Shown here: positions 47,091-58,103 of the stretch, one piece after another
Numbering within the stretch: position 1 is the stretch's first letter
Layout of the letters: every line of letters begins with the position of its first letter
The notes under the pieces: generated by a model
Seen by the model: only the letters and a program-made list of their open reading frames with translations
What the model was told of the DNA's origin: nothing
Databases searched by the model: none
Program-made: the position numbers and the translations under genes
From: Polytrichum commune
Taxonomy: Eukaryota > Streptophyta > Polytrichopsida > Polytrichales > Polytrichaceae
Assembly (NCBI GenBank): GCA_950295325.1
Contig: OX485809.1
Span: 2,170,001 to 2,234,000 of the forward strand
DNA length: 64,000 nucleotides
Reading direction: 5' to 3'

Positions 47091-48221
47091 GATTTTCGCA
47101 AGATGTGAGTGGATCTGAGACCCAACAATGGAGCCAAATGTCTCCTTGGATGTCGTGGAGTCAACCACAATTCGGATTGCACAGATCTTCATTTGGAAGT
47201 AGAAATTTCAACAATTTTGAATTGTTTGCTGATGAAGATATAGAGTTGATTGGTACACAAATGCCGCAAAATGTAGAAAACAGTAGAGATGTGAGTATTA
47301 GAGAAGAATCAAAAGATACTTTTAGGAAAGATGATGATATTGGCAAAAAGAAGAGAGGTAGCGCAGTAGCTACAAAATCAAAAGGAAAAAAAACAAAAGT
47401 AGATGAAGTGGATTTGGGAGATTCAGAAGGTGAAGAAGAGGCTCCAATTAAATGGCGAGATTATAAAATTGAAATTCTTATAGCCATTCGCGGTGAGATG
47501 GAAGAGGAATTCGCCAAATCTGCAAGAAAACAAGGTATGTATTTGATTGTTGTTAATTTCAAAAGTATAAGTTGAATGAAAGTATAAAAGTTCATATACA
47601 GATTGGACCAATTGGGCCTTTTTAAAGGCCTTCGCCTTTGTGAGCCTGCCCTGGGGCCCCCCTTTCCCCCCATTGAGGACTTTGCCAATTTGGGGGCATC
47701 GGGCTTCGAACTCGAGACCTCCTTGCTATAGGTGAGGAGCCTCAGGAGTTGGTATAGACGTATTTGTCCCTCTCTTCTAGTTGGTAGAGTTTCTAGTATA
47801 TTGTATTTATTCTCATTACACTGTATTTTACTGTATCCTATTATATTAACTTCTATTGTTGTTGTAATCTAGAACATGAATGAATGCTTGGATTAAACAG
47901 CATGCTCGTATAGTATCCACTCTGCGTAATTTTGGAAAAACATGGTTAGCATGTAAGAAGAAATACAAGATCTTGCTTATAGAATACAAAAATGATAAAC
48001 ATTCAAATGAAATTTCAGGACATGATAGAAGAGAATGACAACATTATGAACAGATGGACATGTGGAATGGACAACATGCAAGTGTGGTCAATGAGATGCC
48101 AGCAAATGCTCAAGATGATGATGACCATCACAATATGCAGATCACACAACATAATTCACCTGCAAACGCTACAAAGGACAAAAAGAAGAAATTTCAAGAC
48201 AAAATAGAAGGGTTTTCATAA
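47091..48221 (+). pseudogene. PIF/Harbinger ORF1 (trihelix/Myb-like), two exons
   Basis: Exon 1 47091-47534: acceptor TCGCAG before it, donor GTATGT after it. It encodes a Ser/Trp-rich start (QQWSQMSPWMSW), a basic stretch (KKRGSAVATKSKGKKTK), and WRDYKIEILIAIRGEMEEEF, the first helix of the Myb/trihelix-like DNA-binding domain. Exon 2 from about 47880 continues with WIKQHARIVSTLRNFGKTW and ACKKKYKILLIEYKNDKHSN, the rest of that domain, and ends after a Lys-rich segment near 48221. The phase at the exon 2 start is off by one, and a SINE-like segment may lie in the intron. In Harbinger systems ORF1 helps the nuclease reach the nucleus and the DNA. Confidence 0.7.
47600..47770 (-). repeat. Possible SINE fragment in the ORF1 intron
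   Basis: On the minus strand GAGTTCGAAGCCC resembles box B, flanked by a GC-rich body quite unlike its AT-rich surroundings. No acceptable box A, so the call is weak. Confidence 0.3.
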
Positions 48222-48599
48222 CAGATAGTTAGTATTTCTTCAAATTTGATTGCATCTTTTCAAGCAACAACAAATTTACTGAAAAATATGGATGCTCATA
48301 TGGCAACCTTAGTACATAAGATATAGTTAGAGGCTCATATCATAATTTGTATCCATATCCTGAAATTCCAGGTTTGAATTTTTCTAAAGTTTGATTTGCC
48401 ATAAAGATTTAGCTATTGCTGTATGTATATTTGTAGCTTCTATCAATAAATCTTCGTTTTTTTTCATTTTCTTTTATCAATAAATTTTTTTATCTCTATC
48501 AACTACTTCTGCTTTTCTTGTATCATTTTTTGTAATACTAATATTTTTGACCTCACCTATAGCTGCTAATTCAGCCCTCATTTCTCGTTTTTCTCTCAA

Positions 48600-49730
48600 T
48601 GATTTATTCTCTATACGTTTATTCAATTATCTTTCAGCTTTTTTTATCCATTCTATATCAAATTTGTCTTTTCCAATAGTACACATATTGTACAGTACAA
48701 TACATGTAGCTATTACATCAGTCATATGTCGTAATGGTATATCAAATCTTCTCGTAATGATTCTTCATCTTCCTTTCAAAATTCCAAAAGCACGTTCTAC
48801 ACACATTCGGATGGAACTTTGAATAAAATTCCAATTTGCTTTGTAACCTTCTAATCCTTCTGCACACCTTTGAGTGGACTATAAATCCACGGTCGCACTG
48901 GATATGCGCAATCTCCAATCAGCTTGTAAGGTAAAAATTTACCTTTAATGCAATCTCTTCCAACTTTTGTCAATTGAAACAATGTCCAATCATGCATACT
49001 TCCTGCCCATCCAACTTCGTAATCCCAAAATACACATTTCGTATCTACTATACCTTGCAATAAAGCCGAATGAAATGATTTTCTATAATAATAATTCTCT
49101 CCCCCAATTACAAGTGCAAGAATTGGAATGTGAGACCCATCGATTGCTCCTATAATGTGAGGAATTTCATGTAGAGCCTCAAATTCTTGGGCTAGAACCC
49201 TAAACCGAACTGGACTTGGAAATTATACAAAATTTCCTTGGAAATGAACTCTAACCAATTTACAAAAAAATTGAACTATTTCTGAAATTGTACTTTCGGC
49301 CACCCCATATATCTCTCCTACGGTACACAAGGTATTTCCAGTTCCAAGCCTTTGTAATGACATTGCAATTCTACTCTCAACTGAAATTGTCTCTCTCATT
49401 TGTGTATTCTTCTTCTGCAAATACGGACCTAACTTCTGACAAAGAAACTTGAATGTATTGTGACATACACAAGTTCTTTGTTTAAACATTTTTCCGTGAA
49501 TGAACCCAATAACAACCTATCCATAAATCCTACATTTCTCTCAAATGCCTACAAACTACGATTGTTAATCTTCATACCCTCAAAGCAAATGCTCAAAATC
49601 AGGGCATTTTCCCATTCTCCATTGAGTGCCAATGCTTGCATATCAAGCACATGTTGCACAATCATGTGCAAACACCAATATAAAACTAATGCAACAAGAA
49701 TCTTTCTTCTCTCAATGTGATCCATCATGC
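48600..49730 (-). pseudogene. HARBI1-type DDE transposase, degraded
   Basis: Minus strand. The N-terminus starts near 49727 (MDHIERRKILVAL). A stop near 49555 is followed by the helix-turn-helix part (49223-49489: SLQRLGTGNTLCTVGEIYGV and STISEIVQFF). The catalytic part has HIIGAIDGSHIPI (first Asp, near 49130) and WAGSMHDWTLF (second Asp, near 49000). The region where the catalytic Glu is expected (about 48780-48800) is broken by stops. Gene order opposite to ORF1 is normal for PIF/Harbinger. Confidence 0.8.
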
Positions 49731-49995
49731 TCTCTTTCCTTCCTCACCGATGTAAAACTCGAAAAATAGAGAATGAAGATATGTAACTAGTGAGGTAGGG
49801 TTGCCCCTCTTTTCTCACTAATAAAATATGCAATGCTCCTTCAACATGGTCCATTCTCACTTCACACTATGTTTGAGGACCCGACCCCACACAAAGTGGG
49901 TAGCCCATCACCCTTGGTACAGCCTTTGGATGATAGTCAAGGGTCCTCACCATTCCGTGGTCATGGCCCTTGGTTCGTGTGTGAAGTGGCCCTTA

Positions 49996-51094
49996 GTCTA
50001 GTCCAAGTCATTTGAAATGAATCGGTCACAAATCTAGAGGAGGCCGAGTTCTTATGTTAGATGCATGAAAGGTATGTTTGATGGGATAATCCCATCTCTT
50101 ATGTCATGCTAGGGTTAACATAAAACATAATGCCATGCCCACACTTACTCGTGGGCATAGCCAGTGGATGGCTCTCCCCAGTATGGGACACATTTTCATT
50201 CGCTTTTAGTCAACGAACACTCAAAATCCGGGTATGTTACATCCAATTGTTGGCTCAAAGTGACAAAAAGTGTCCCATATTGGCGGGTATTGTCCATTGG
50301 CTATGCCCACGAGTAATTGTGGGCATGGCTTAACCCCTAGCTTCCCTCGCCCGATTTCCCTCAAATTTGCCTAAAAAATGTGACCTCAAATTTAGTTATA
50401 GTAGCTAAAAATCTAAAGTTTTCTTTTGACAAATTCAATCGTATAGATGTTTGCAAGGTAGAGGTACCTACTCACATTCCATCTTTTAAACATTGAAGTT
50501 GGAATGTTTATGGTATTTAGCGTGACTTAATTAATATTCATAGTTACACATCGCTATAACATTTTATTGTTAATGTCACTTATTGCCAAGTAAAGATGGT
50601 AGTGTTATATGGTGTCCAAACAGCCAATTTGACCTTTGTTGGTAAAAAAAATGAGATCCATAGTACAAGTATATAGCACAAAGTAACTCCAAATAGTAAG
50701 TGACACCAAATACCATAAACAATGTATTGGTCTTGAGGGGTGGCAATTTAGATAAATGGAGGTTGGTTATTTGAACGAACCTCCACTCAATTCATCTCCA
50801 AATGATAGAATGTTACCCTCATTAAAAAAAATCAACATAGTCACTCGAACAAGCTCACAAATCTCGAAACCATTATTTTGTGACCTTTTGGGAAGTTTTG
50901 CAATTTGAGGCACTGGTGCCACAACTGCGCACCTTCCACATGGATTTACACCCACCAACACATGTCCAACTAAAAATTCTAGAGGGAGTTGTTTAGGATA
51001 CGTTGTGTTTGAGTGTCATGCAATTTTTTTAGATCAATTGGGAATCATTTGCACATAGGGATCAACAAAAAACATGTTTAAGATATGTTGCCCC
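49996..51094. other. No gene recognised
   Basis: AT-rich. 50130-50340 contains a diverged inverted pair built on GCCCACACTTACTCGTGGGC and GCCCACGAGTAATTGTGGGC, probably a further MITE trace. No open frame with a known domain. Confidence 0.45.
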
Positions 51095-51338
51095 TACAGT
51101 CTAACCTTGATAATATCACACCATCCGTTTCACCATAAAGTGTGATATAAACAAGGTGTGACATATTTGATAATGTCACATTTTGAAGATTTGTGCATAA
51201 TGTGATATTATCAAAAAAAAAAGGTAGAAAATCAAAATGAAATTACAATGTAAAAAAAAAAAAAAAAAACAAACACAAGACTTCAATGTTTTTTAATGTA
51301 AAATATAATTCAAAATTGTGAATAACAACATGAGCACA

Positions 51339-51701
51339 TCACAATGTGTCATTGAGATCAGGTAAAGACCTCTCACTAGAGACAAAGAAGCTTCTAGTGT
51401 CACATTGTTTTAGTGATGTTAAATGTCCAACACCAATTCTAATGAGTTTGTCATGGATGTTTTCCATTCCTAACAACTCATGAGTGTTGAAAATCTGAGA
51501 ACCTTGGCTAGCCATAAAATTCAAAACATCTTTAGCATATTTTTGTGCATCGCTTAGCTTCACTACTTTAGACTCATCATCATTGCTATCAACAATCAAT
51601 GGGTCTTCTTCCATGGAATCAAGTACATGTTCGCCATCTTGCACTAATTGCACAAGCTCCTCAGTAGAATATTCCACCTCAAAATCATCTTCACCTTCCA
51701 T
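51339..51701 (-). pseudogene. C-terminal tail of the pogo-like transposase, out of frame
   Basis: Reads MEGEDDFEVEYSTEELVQLV, then an acidic stretch, KLSDAQKYAKDVLNFMASQG, and ends with LPDLNDTL. The same segment is fused in frame to the core in the derivative at 3937-4419. An analogous KLSDAKHHASLLSNFL segment is found in the pogo copy 2 tail, so this tail is a conserved part of the protein in both families. Confidence 0.8.
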
Positions 51702-51720
51702 GTTTATGTACTCTAAAGGA

Positions 51721-53055
51721 CTAAGCTTTTTCTATAGGCTTGCCTTCAACATCCAAACCCAAATTCAATGCGGCGATGAGATTGCCCAATTCCAAAGCTG
51801 CTTCCTCCATTTTGGTCTTCATACGTTCATCAGAATTGTTGATATCTGCATTCCACGTTGCAGGCAATATGGCAGACTTTCTCCAACAATTTCTAATGGT
51901 TTGATCATCTAATTCATGCCATGCCGCCACACACCATAGCATTGCTTGAAATAGATCAACATTCAGTTTCCCCAAATCTTCATTTGAGTTATCAATTTGT
52001 TGCAAAGTCCAAGCAACAAGCTTGCGTTTATAGCACATTTTGAATGCTGCAATCACTCCTTGATCCAAAGGCTGAACAACTGAAGTCACATTTGGTGGAA
52101 GAAACAAGATAGTGATATGGGAGAGTACAAAAGCATTAAATCCATCTATAACTTTTTTGACCTCACCATGAATATCATGGCTTCCTGCATTATCCATAAT
52201 AATGCAAATTTTTCTATCTTGCAATGCCATTCTTCGGTTCTCACTCTTCACCCAATGTGTAAAAATATCACCATTCATCCAAGCTGAATTGTTAGAATAA
52301 TAGTGTACTATACTATTTGGATCAAACTTCTGAGGAAAGCATCTGGGACGTGTTGATTTGTGAATGAAAACAAGCTTCAATCGCTCCTTCCCTGAGATAT
52401 TAGTGCAAAGCCCCAATGTCACACGGTCCTTCTTCTTTTTATTTCCTTTTGCCTTCCCAATATTCAAAGTCTTGCAAGGAGAGGCTTTATAATACAAACC
52501 TATCTCATCAAAATTGAAGATGTCTTCAGGATCATATTTCTTCAATATGAATGGGATCTTTGCCATGGCCAACGCAGCTCCAACTCCATCTACATCTCCA
52601 CTTTCTCCATGCAGATAATAACACTTTATTCCATGTCGAGTTTTGAAATTTTGCAACCACCCATGAGAAAGCTTGAACTCGGTATCAGATATGCCAAATG
52701 AATCCCTCAATTCTGTAGCCTTGTGCATAATGACATCATCAGTTACAACTCCCCTTCGTGCCCTAACCTGTCCAAACCATAAAACCAAAGCTTTTTCAAG
52801 CTGAGGCCATTTTCCAACTCGAGCACGTCGTACATTGCCTTCACGCACACATGTATCCACGTTCATCCACTTCTCTTTTGAACGAAGAATCTTGGAAATA
52901 GTGGTCCGATTCACAAGCTTGAATTTATGTTGGTCCACCATATATTTTGCAAGGTCTTCATGTTTCAAACCTGGATGAGCTTTGTGGACTTCACAAATTT
53001 TCTTCTTTTCAGAGTTTGATAAATCCACTCGTTTGTGCGTGGATTTACTTGCCAT
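51721..53055 (-). CDS. pogo/Tigger-like DDE transposase
   Basis: 444 codons, start at 53055 (MASKSTHKRVDLSNSEKKKI). Domains: N-terminal CENP-B-type helix-turn-helix (residues ~8-60; KILRSKEKW), second HTH of the Tc5 type (~75-140; LSHGWLQNFKTRHGIKCY), DDE_1 nuclease (~165-375). Catalytic Asp in FNFDEIGLYYKAS, Asp in IIMDNAGSHD, and third Asp in VTSVVQPLDQGVIAAFK, 42 residues between the last two. Acts in the nucleus by cutting at the TIRs and inserting at TA. All three catalytic residues are present. The open frame ends early (GKPIEKA), because one extra T near 51727-51731 shifts the acidic tail, which continues at 51339-51701. The core may be intact, but the tail is lost. Confidence 0.88.
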   Translation of the reverse strand: MASKSTHKRVDLSNSEKKKICEVHKAHPGLKHEDLAKYMVDQHKFKLVNRTTISKILRSKEKWMNVDTCVREGNVRRARVGKWPQLEKALVLWFGQVRARRGVVTDDVIMHKATELRDSFGISDTEFKLSHGWLQNFKTRHGIKCYYLHGESGDVDGVGAALAMAKIPFILKKYDPEDIFNFDEIGLYYKASPCKTLNIGKAKGNKKKKDRVTLGLCTNISGKERLKLVFIHKSTRPRCFPQKFDPNSIVHYYSNNSAWMNGDIFTHWVKSENRRMALQDRKICIIMDNAGSHDIHGEVKKVIDGFNAFVLSHITILFLPPNVTSVVQPLDQGVIAAFKMCYKRKLVAWTLQQIDNSNEDLGKLNVDLFQAMLWCVAAWHELDDQTIRNCWRKSAILPATWNADINNSDERMKTKMEEAALELGNLIAALNLGLDVEGKPIEKA

Positions 53056-53448
53056 TGGAAGTACCTATATTTGCCAAACCATTCCCCTAAATGAGCACTC
53101 AATATAAGTCACCATGATAATTTAGCAAAACTGGTGCATTGAATTGTTTTAGCAGCAACATTATTCATGTATCATCACAAATTCGATCAAAACAAGTAAC
53201 GCACCGTACCACAGGTGAGCGCAGATGAACAACACGTATCACAAGTCAGTAGACTGCCACATTTGATTGAAATGCCTCCAAGATTTTGAGTTGGTTACAT
53301 AATTTTTTTGATCCTGAACACAAACAATGTCATGTATTGCCCAATTTACAATCGAAGATGTGAAACTACGAGCCAACATTCCTGCAAGTTCATACCATGA
53401 ACCGATGAAATACAAAAAGGAACCTCAATGCTACTTCCAGGCATCACT

Positions 53449-53873
53449 CTACTTCAGCACCATGCTACCCATTCCAACAGACATTCTCAAATCAAAAGAA
53501 AACTCAAACGAACCGTAATTGTCATGAACAATTTGCTGGCTGAGGCTGCGAGTCAAGAGGCTGGTGGCGAACTCGACGTTGCGCACCCAATTGGGCTCCT
53601 CCTGCTTGCCCGTTTTCCTGTGGTAGATGCCGAGGTTCGATTGCTGCAACTGCAGGTGAGCGACTGCGAGGGTTTTGACTCCCCTACTGGTTGGCCTTCT
53701 TGTTGCTGCGACTGCAAGTACCAGCGGTGAAGCTTGGCGGTGAGAGTCTCGAATGTGCCCAACCACACCCTCGTCAACCTGCAATGCACACATTGTTCAA
53801 AATGCGGGTTAGCCAAAGCAAGTTCGCACACTGCTCATCTGACTTTTCAATTACTCTTACTCCAATTACTTGA
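53449..53873 (-). other. GC-rich segment upstream of the transposase gene
   Basis: About 400 bp, visibly richer in GC than the rest of the element. It is open on the minus strand in two frames over most of its length, including VWLGTFETLTAKLHRWYLQ in one and LGIYHRKTGKQEEPNWVRN in the other. A possible acceptor TGCATTGCAG precedes it on the minus strand. The deletion derivatives lack it. It could be a captured host exon or an upstream exon of the transposase transcript; no family recognised. Confidence 0.4.
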
Positions 53874-55099
53874 CATACATCTCGCACCTTGTCCTTAATA
53901 ATTCATACGCTACCGAATTCACAAAGCTATGCAACAATGCCAACGAAGGCTTACAAGAGCAAAAAACCAGCCAATCACTAGCTTCCAATGTAGCAACAAC
54001 AACAAAAACAACAACACAACGAAGAACACCTGCACTGCATGAAGAAACACAAGCCTATGATAGAAAGTGTGCATTTAAATTCCAAATGAACAATGGTTCA
54101 TTATATACAAGTGAGCTCGACCATGAGCTTGACTAACCTACCTAGGAGACTGTTTCTACTTATGAGCTTGACTAACCTACCTAGAAGATTGTTTCTACTT
54201 ATGAGCTTGACTAACTAATCTAGAAGATTGTTCCTAATTGAATGCCCACTTAGGATGAGCGGCTAACACTTATGATCTTACTAGATTCTCCTATGCGACT
54301 ATTGACTATAGAAACAGTGAAGACCGTGCCACATATCTTGAGATTTCTACATTGCAAACCAATTGAACTAATTTAGCTTAAGTCGACACTACTCTGTACC
54401 AGCTCAGCTAAACCGTAGAACTTAACATCCTAAATTACTTCACACAAGCTGAAACCCTCAAAGACACATAGATGAACACATGTGACGGAAGGTGGGGTGC
54501 ATAGAGGCCAAGAAGTCTTGGCAGCGCCGTCAAAGACAACACCTTTGAGTGCCGTGTATAGACAACACCGTTCAGGGTTGGTGCACAGAGGCGGCTCATG
54601 ACCCTTTGAATAACATTGCATTTATCACAGGGGTGGCTCATGACCCTTTTGGCTACTACAATATGTCCATCCAACCATCACATACAATCCATCCATATTT
54701 GATATTATCACATTTACACTACGGATTTTGGAAAAAAATAGTGACATTAACAAGGGTGATAGGGATAATAACGAGGGAGTTTTACACTAAGAAAATCAGT
54801 TTCAAACTTTTAGGTGACAGTATCAAGGTGTCCCATTAACAAGGGTGACATTATCAAGGTTAGACTGTACACCGTGAAGGTGAGAAATGTCAAGTAGGCA
54901 TTTGTGGATCGGTTCCATTGTAAACCGATCGAGAGCACGCTCCAATATTTTAATGAATACAAAAATAGCTCAACTATGTTGAATCTAAATTATCCATGTG
55001 GCAAGACATAGCAAACATGAACATGAACAAGAGGAGTAGTTGAAATAGTCCATAAACCATATCAAAGGGGTCAAAGCGAACTATGCATGACCAAATTAT

Positions 55100-56160
55100 G
55101 GTCTCACACGACATTACAGGTTAAGTTTCAAGCAACGAATGTGGAGAACCGGCTGCTAGTTACAGATGAACCGGTTGAGTTTGAGAGATAGCCAGTTGAA
55201 GTTCAAGACTTCAGAAAATTTACCAAACATGTTAGGAGAATCTAAAGAGTGTACCCGATTTAAAAGAAGGTGGACCCGGAAGATGTCAAACTTGTAACCA
55301 TTTGGACTTGATGGAAACACTAGGATCTCAATCGATTATGCCTACAAATCTCACCAGGCACTGAGTCACATTTTAAATGTGGGCAATCAATCATCACAGT
55401 ATGAAATAAGTACACTAATAGATATGATATTTAGTGTCATATGGTAACTTTTTGTATGACACTTCTTATAAACAAGTGAACAAACATTGTCACAGATAAT
55501 GGATGAGTTCATTCATTATCCCAAACCCCTACCTTCTCTTGTCCGCAACTTGTGATGAAACATTGTCATGGAAGATTGAAATTTGGATGAAAAACCACAT
55601 GATAAGTGACAGTTATTGCAACACCGTAAATCTATAATCCCCCCCCCCCCCAAAAAAAAAAAATTCTTACAAGGAACGACAACTATCTTTGGGTTAGCAT
55701 TAGGTGTTGGTGACACTATACCACGGTTTAGGGCAAGCCCAGTGGTCCTGGATCCGCATCTGCATTTGCACTTTTTCATCTGCGATGCAAATGCAGATCC
55801 AGGAATGTGGCCCAGTGGTCCCCCTAAACTCAGAATTCGGATGAAAACTTAAGCAGGACTAACGCCCTCCCTGCATAACGTCGACTATTTGAATAAGACG
55901 CCCATCATTAAGGGTACTTGTCAGATAAGACAAGCCAGCTGCCAACTTCGTAGTGCTTGGCTTCCGTTACAGGGGTAGTTTAGGGTAAATTAATATGGTG
56001 GGATGCAGGCATGATTGGCTGACTTACCTGTATCTGCTTCTGCATCCTGGATGGAGCCACTTTCCGTTCCCGGGTGCATATGCAGGTGCAGGAAGTCACT
56101 GAGCTTGCTCTTACAATTTAGTATGGAGCAAGACAAGTAGAATTGGTGACACTATCTGAA
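55100..56160 (+). repeat. Dispersed repeat R, copy at 55 kb, with MITE insertion
   Basis: Shares blocks with 37785-38500 (see there). A 380 bp Tourist-like MITE (55731-56110) interrupts it: ATTGGTGACACTA on its right repeats the GTTGGTGACACTA on its left. A C13-A12 homopolymer junction lies near 55640. Confidence 0.55.
55731..56110. mobile_element. Tourist-like (PIF/Harbinger) MITE
   Basis: Left end GGGCAAGCCCAGTGGTCCTG at 55731, right end the complement of GAGCAAGCTCAGTGACTTCC (to 56110). 3 bp TSD TTA at 55728-55730 and 56111-56113. No coding capacity. TIRs differ from the 46192-49992 element, so a different Harbinger family mobilised it. Confidence 0.75.
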
Positions 56161-56461
56161 TCCAGAAAGCTGACTCCTCGTCCCAAGCGGGCAGGTAGAC
56201 AGACTACCCACCAGCATGATGACTTTATAACTTCTTCTTCTTCTTATCTCCGTAGAAGGAAAGCTGCCCCTGCCCGGAAAAAAATAAAATTGGGCAATGA
56301 ACGGGAGGCCGGCTCTGGGACACATGCGGGCCACAAACAGGACTTCAGATATTGTCTCAGCCCCCTCAACCCCGTTTCTGTGACTGAGAACTGACCCCCA
56401 CCGCCCAGATATTTTCCCAAGCCCCCTTTATAGTAACCCCCTTTATGCCACCACTACAGTA

Positions 56462-56930
56462 CAGTCCACCCTCTATAAATGTTACACCTATAAGTGTTAA
56501 CCCTCTCTAAATGTTAACTTTCTTCTACTCCCCACATATTGCACACTATAAATGTTAAACGTGTTAACTGTTAACAAAATGGTACTCCCTTCTTTGTAAT
56601 GTTAACTCTATTGACTCTATTGACTCTATAAATGTTAACGAATGAAATACAATCATAATATGGATGATAAAAACTACACATCCAGTTACATTCCTCTCTC
56701 TCTCTCTCTCAAGTGATTTGTAAACTTGATATTGAATAAAGTTTTGATTGGGTTTGCAATTTTATGAATGGTATTCTCTCACAAGGACTCTTCACAATTG
56801 CTTATATTTATAAATGTTAAGATTTGTGTATTGCTCAAAAAATTAATTTTATAATTGTTAACTGTTAACACCTCTATAAATGTTAGCTTTGATCCACTCC
56901 CGAGGGTTAACATTTATAGAGGGTAGATTG
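56462..56930. mobile_element. pogo-type (Emigrant-like) MITE
   Basis: TIRs CAGTCCACCCTCTATAAATG (56462) and the complement of CAATCTACCCTCTATAAATG (to 56930), flanked by TA at 56460-56461 and 56931-56932. Internally it has many AAATGTTAAC repeats. This is a third pogo TIR family in the window, with the CTCTATAAAT core common to plant Emigrant/Lemi-type elements (established knowledge). Confidence 0.85.
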
Positions 56931-56955
56931 TACATTGAAGAGAGTATGCCCCGAG

Positions 56956-58095
56956 CAGGGGTGTTTTTTCACAAAGTTTTTACCCATCCACGTCCAAAAA
57001 CCTCGAATTGAAAGGCAAAAAAAATTGCAACCCGTCCCAAACCCGGTAATTTCAAAACCAACCCGTCCATGAAAAGGTTAAAGAATTTTTTTTAATAAAG
57101 ATAACCCGAAAGATGTCAGCATGTGATTGGTTGCACTTGGAAACAATAGTATCTTCCTTTAATTCTGCTTTATCTATTTTAGCTGCCACCTGCCCCATTT
57201 TGTCCACATAGACTAGTCCAGCAAATGATGATGAGAGAACTCATATTATTGAAGAGTGGTTGGAAAGGTTGTTTGTGAAGTTTTAGAGTTCTGAAGAAGA
57301 ACAAGATTGGTGTCGGGGTGAGTGTTTGGAGATGGTAGAGACCATGAGAGAGATGATCCCAAATAAGTCTTTATTTGAAGCTTGGGAGTTTGCATGTACC
57401 ACTCCAAAATGGTCAATCGATTGGCCTGATTTGAGTAACTTGTGGAGAAGAGTTATGGTGATTCCAGTGAGCACTGCAATATGTGAGAGGGGTTTTTCTA
57501 AAAAAAAACTTAGCAAAAGTCATCTACGTACTAGGCTGAAGTTAGAAACTTTAGATGCTTTGATGCGCATTTCATGTGCAAATATTCCAGTTGAAAACAT
57601 CAATTGGAATGCAACGATGCTTGTTTGGAGAAACATGAAGGATAGGAGAATTCATCCAGTTCTTTGAAGGCTAAGTAGCTCTTTGTTTTTAAAATTTTGA
57701 ACATGTTTATATACACTAATTCATATTCAATTACTAAGTTTACCTTTAATTATAATCTTTGACATTATGTTAAAAAGGTTCTAGATTTTGTGGTTGATGA
57801 ATTAATGTATGCAGGTGAATCAAACACTTCAAGATTGATATTTTGATTGGGTATAAGTGGTTTGATTGCATTATGCTTATAATCACATGTCATATATGAC
57901 ATAATGCAATTGATATTTGTACCATTTATTTTTTTGGATTTTTAATTTTAAAATGTTATTTTTAGAACCAGTCCAAAGTGAATTTGACATGTCCCAAAAC
58001 CGGTTCATTTTCTAAGAACCCGTCCACTGGAAATGTTTTTTTTTTAATGAACATGTCCCTAGACATGTTAGGGACCTTGTGAAAAATCACCACTG
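56956..58095 (+). mobile_element. hAT element (copy 2) with transposase remnant
   Basis: TIRs CAGGGGTGTTTTTTCACAAA (56956) and the complement of CAGTGGTGATTTTTCACAAG (to 58095). 8 bp TSD GCCCCGAG at 56948-56955 and 58096-58103. It carries the C-terminal end of a transposase. The element at 36936-37776 is a shorter relative in reverse orientation. Confidence 0.92.
57217..57667 (+). pseudogene. hAT transposase C-terminal dimerisation domain
   Basis: Reading THIIEEWLERLFVKF, stop at 57284-57286, then an open frame to 57667. The hAT dimerisation motif is clear: LWRRVMVIPVSTAICERGFS, then KSHLRTRLKLETLDALMRI. The BED finger and the RNase H-like catalytic core are absent. At least one in-frame stop, so not functional. 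Confidence 0.85.
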
Positions 58096-58103
58096 GCCCC
58101 GAG

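Larger units (their letters stand above)
46192..49992. mobile_element. PIF/Harbinger element, near complete
   Basis: Ends GGGCCACTTCACACACAAGG (46192) and the complement of GGGCCACTTCACACACGAAC (to 49992), with 3 bp TSD TTA at 46189-46191 and 49993-49995. Inside are the two genes typical of the superfamily, transcribed towards each other: an ORF1 (Myb/trihelix-like) on plus and a HARBI1-type nuclease on minus. It holds a 425 bp solo LTR and a 69 bp palindrome near the left end. Both genes show lesions, so it is probably a recent fossil. Termini match 35690-36504. Confidence 0.9.
51097..54867 (-). mobile_element. pogo-like element, autonomous-type (copy 1)
   Basis: 3,771 bp between TIRs CAGTCTAACCTTGATAATAT (51097) and the complement of CAGTCTAACCTTGATAATGT (to 54867), with TA at 51095-51096 and 54868-54869. 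It encodes a 444-codon transposase on the minus strand and has a further 1.8 kb upstream of that gene. Part of that (53450-53870) is GC-rich. Copies at 3700-5040 and 21679-22884 are deletion derivatives of this family. Confidence 0.92.
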
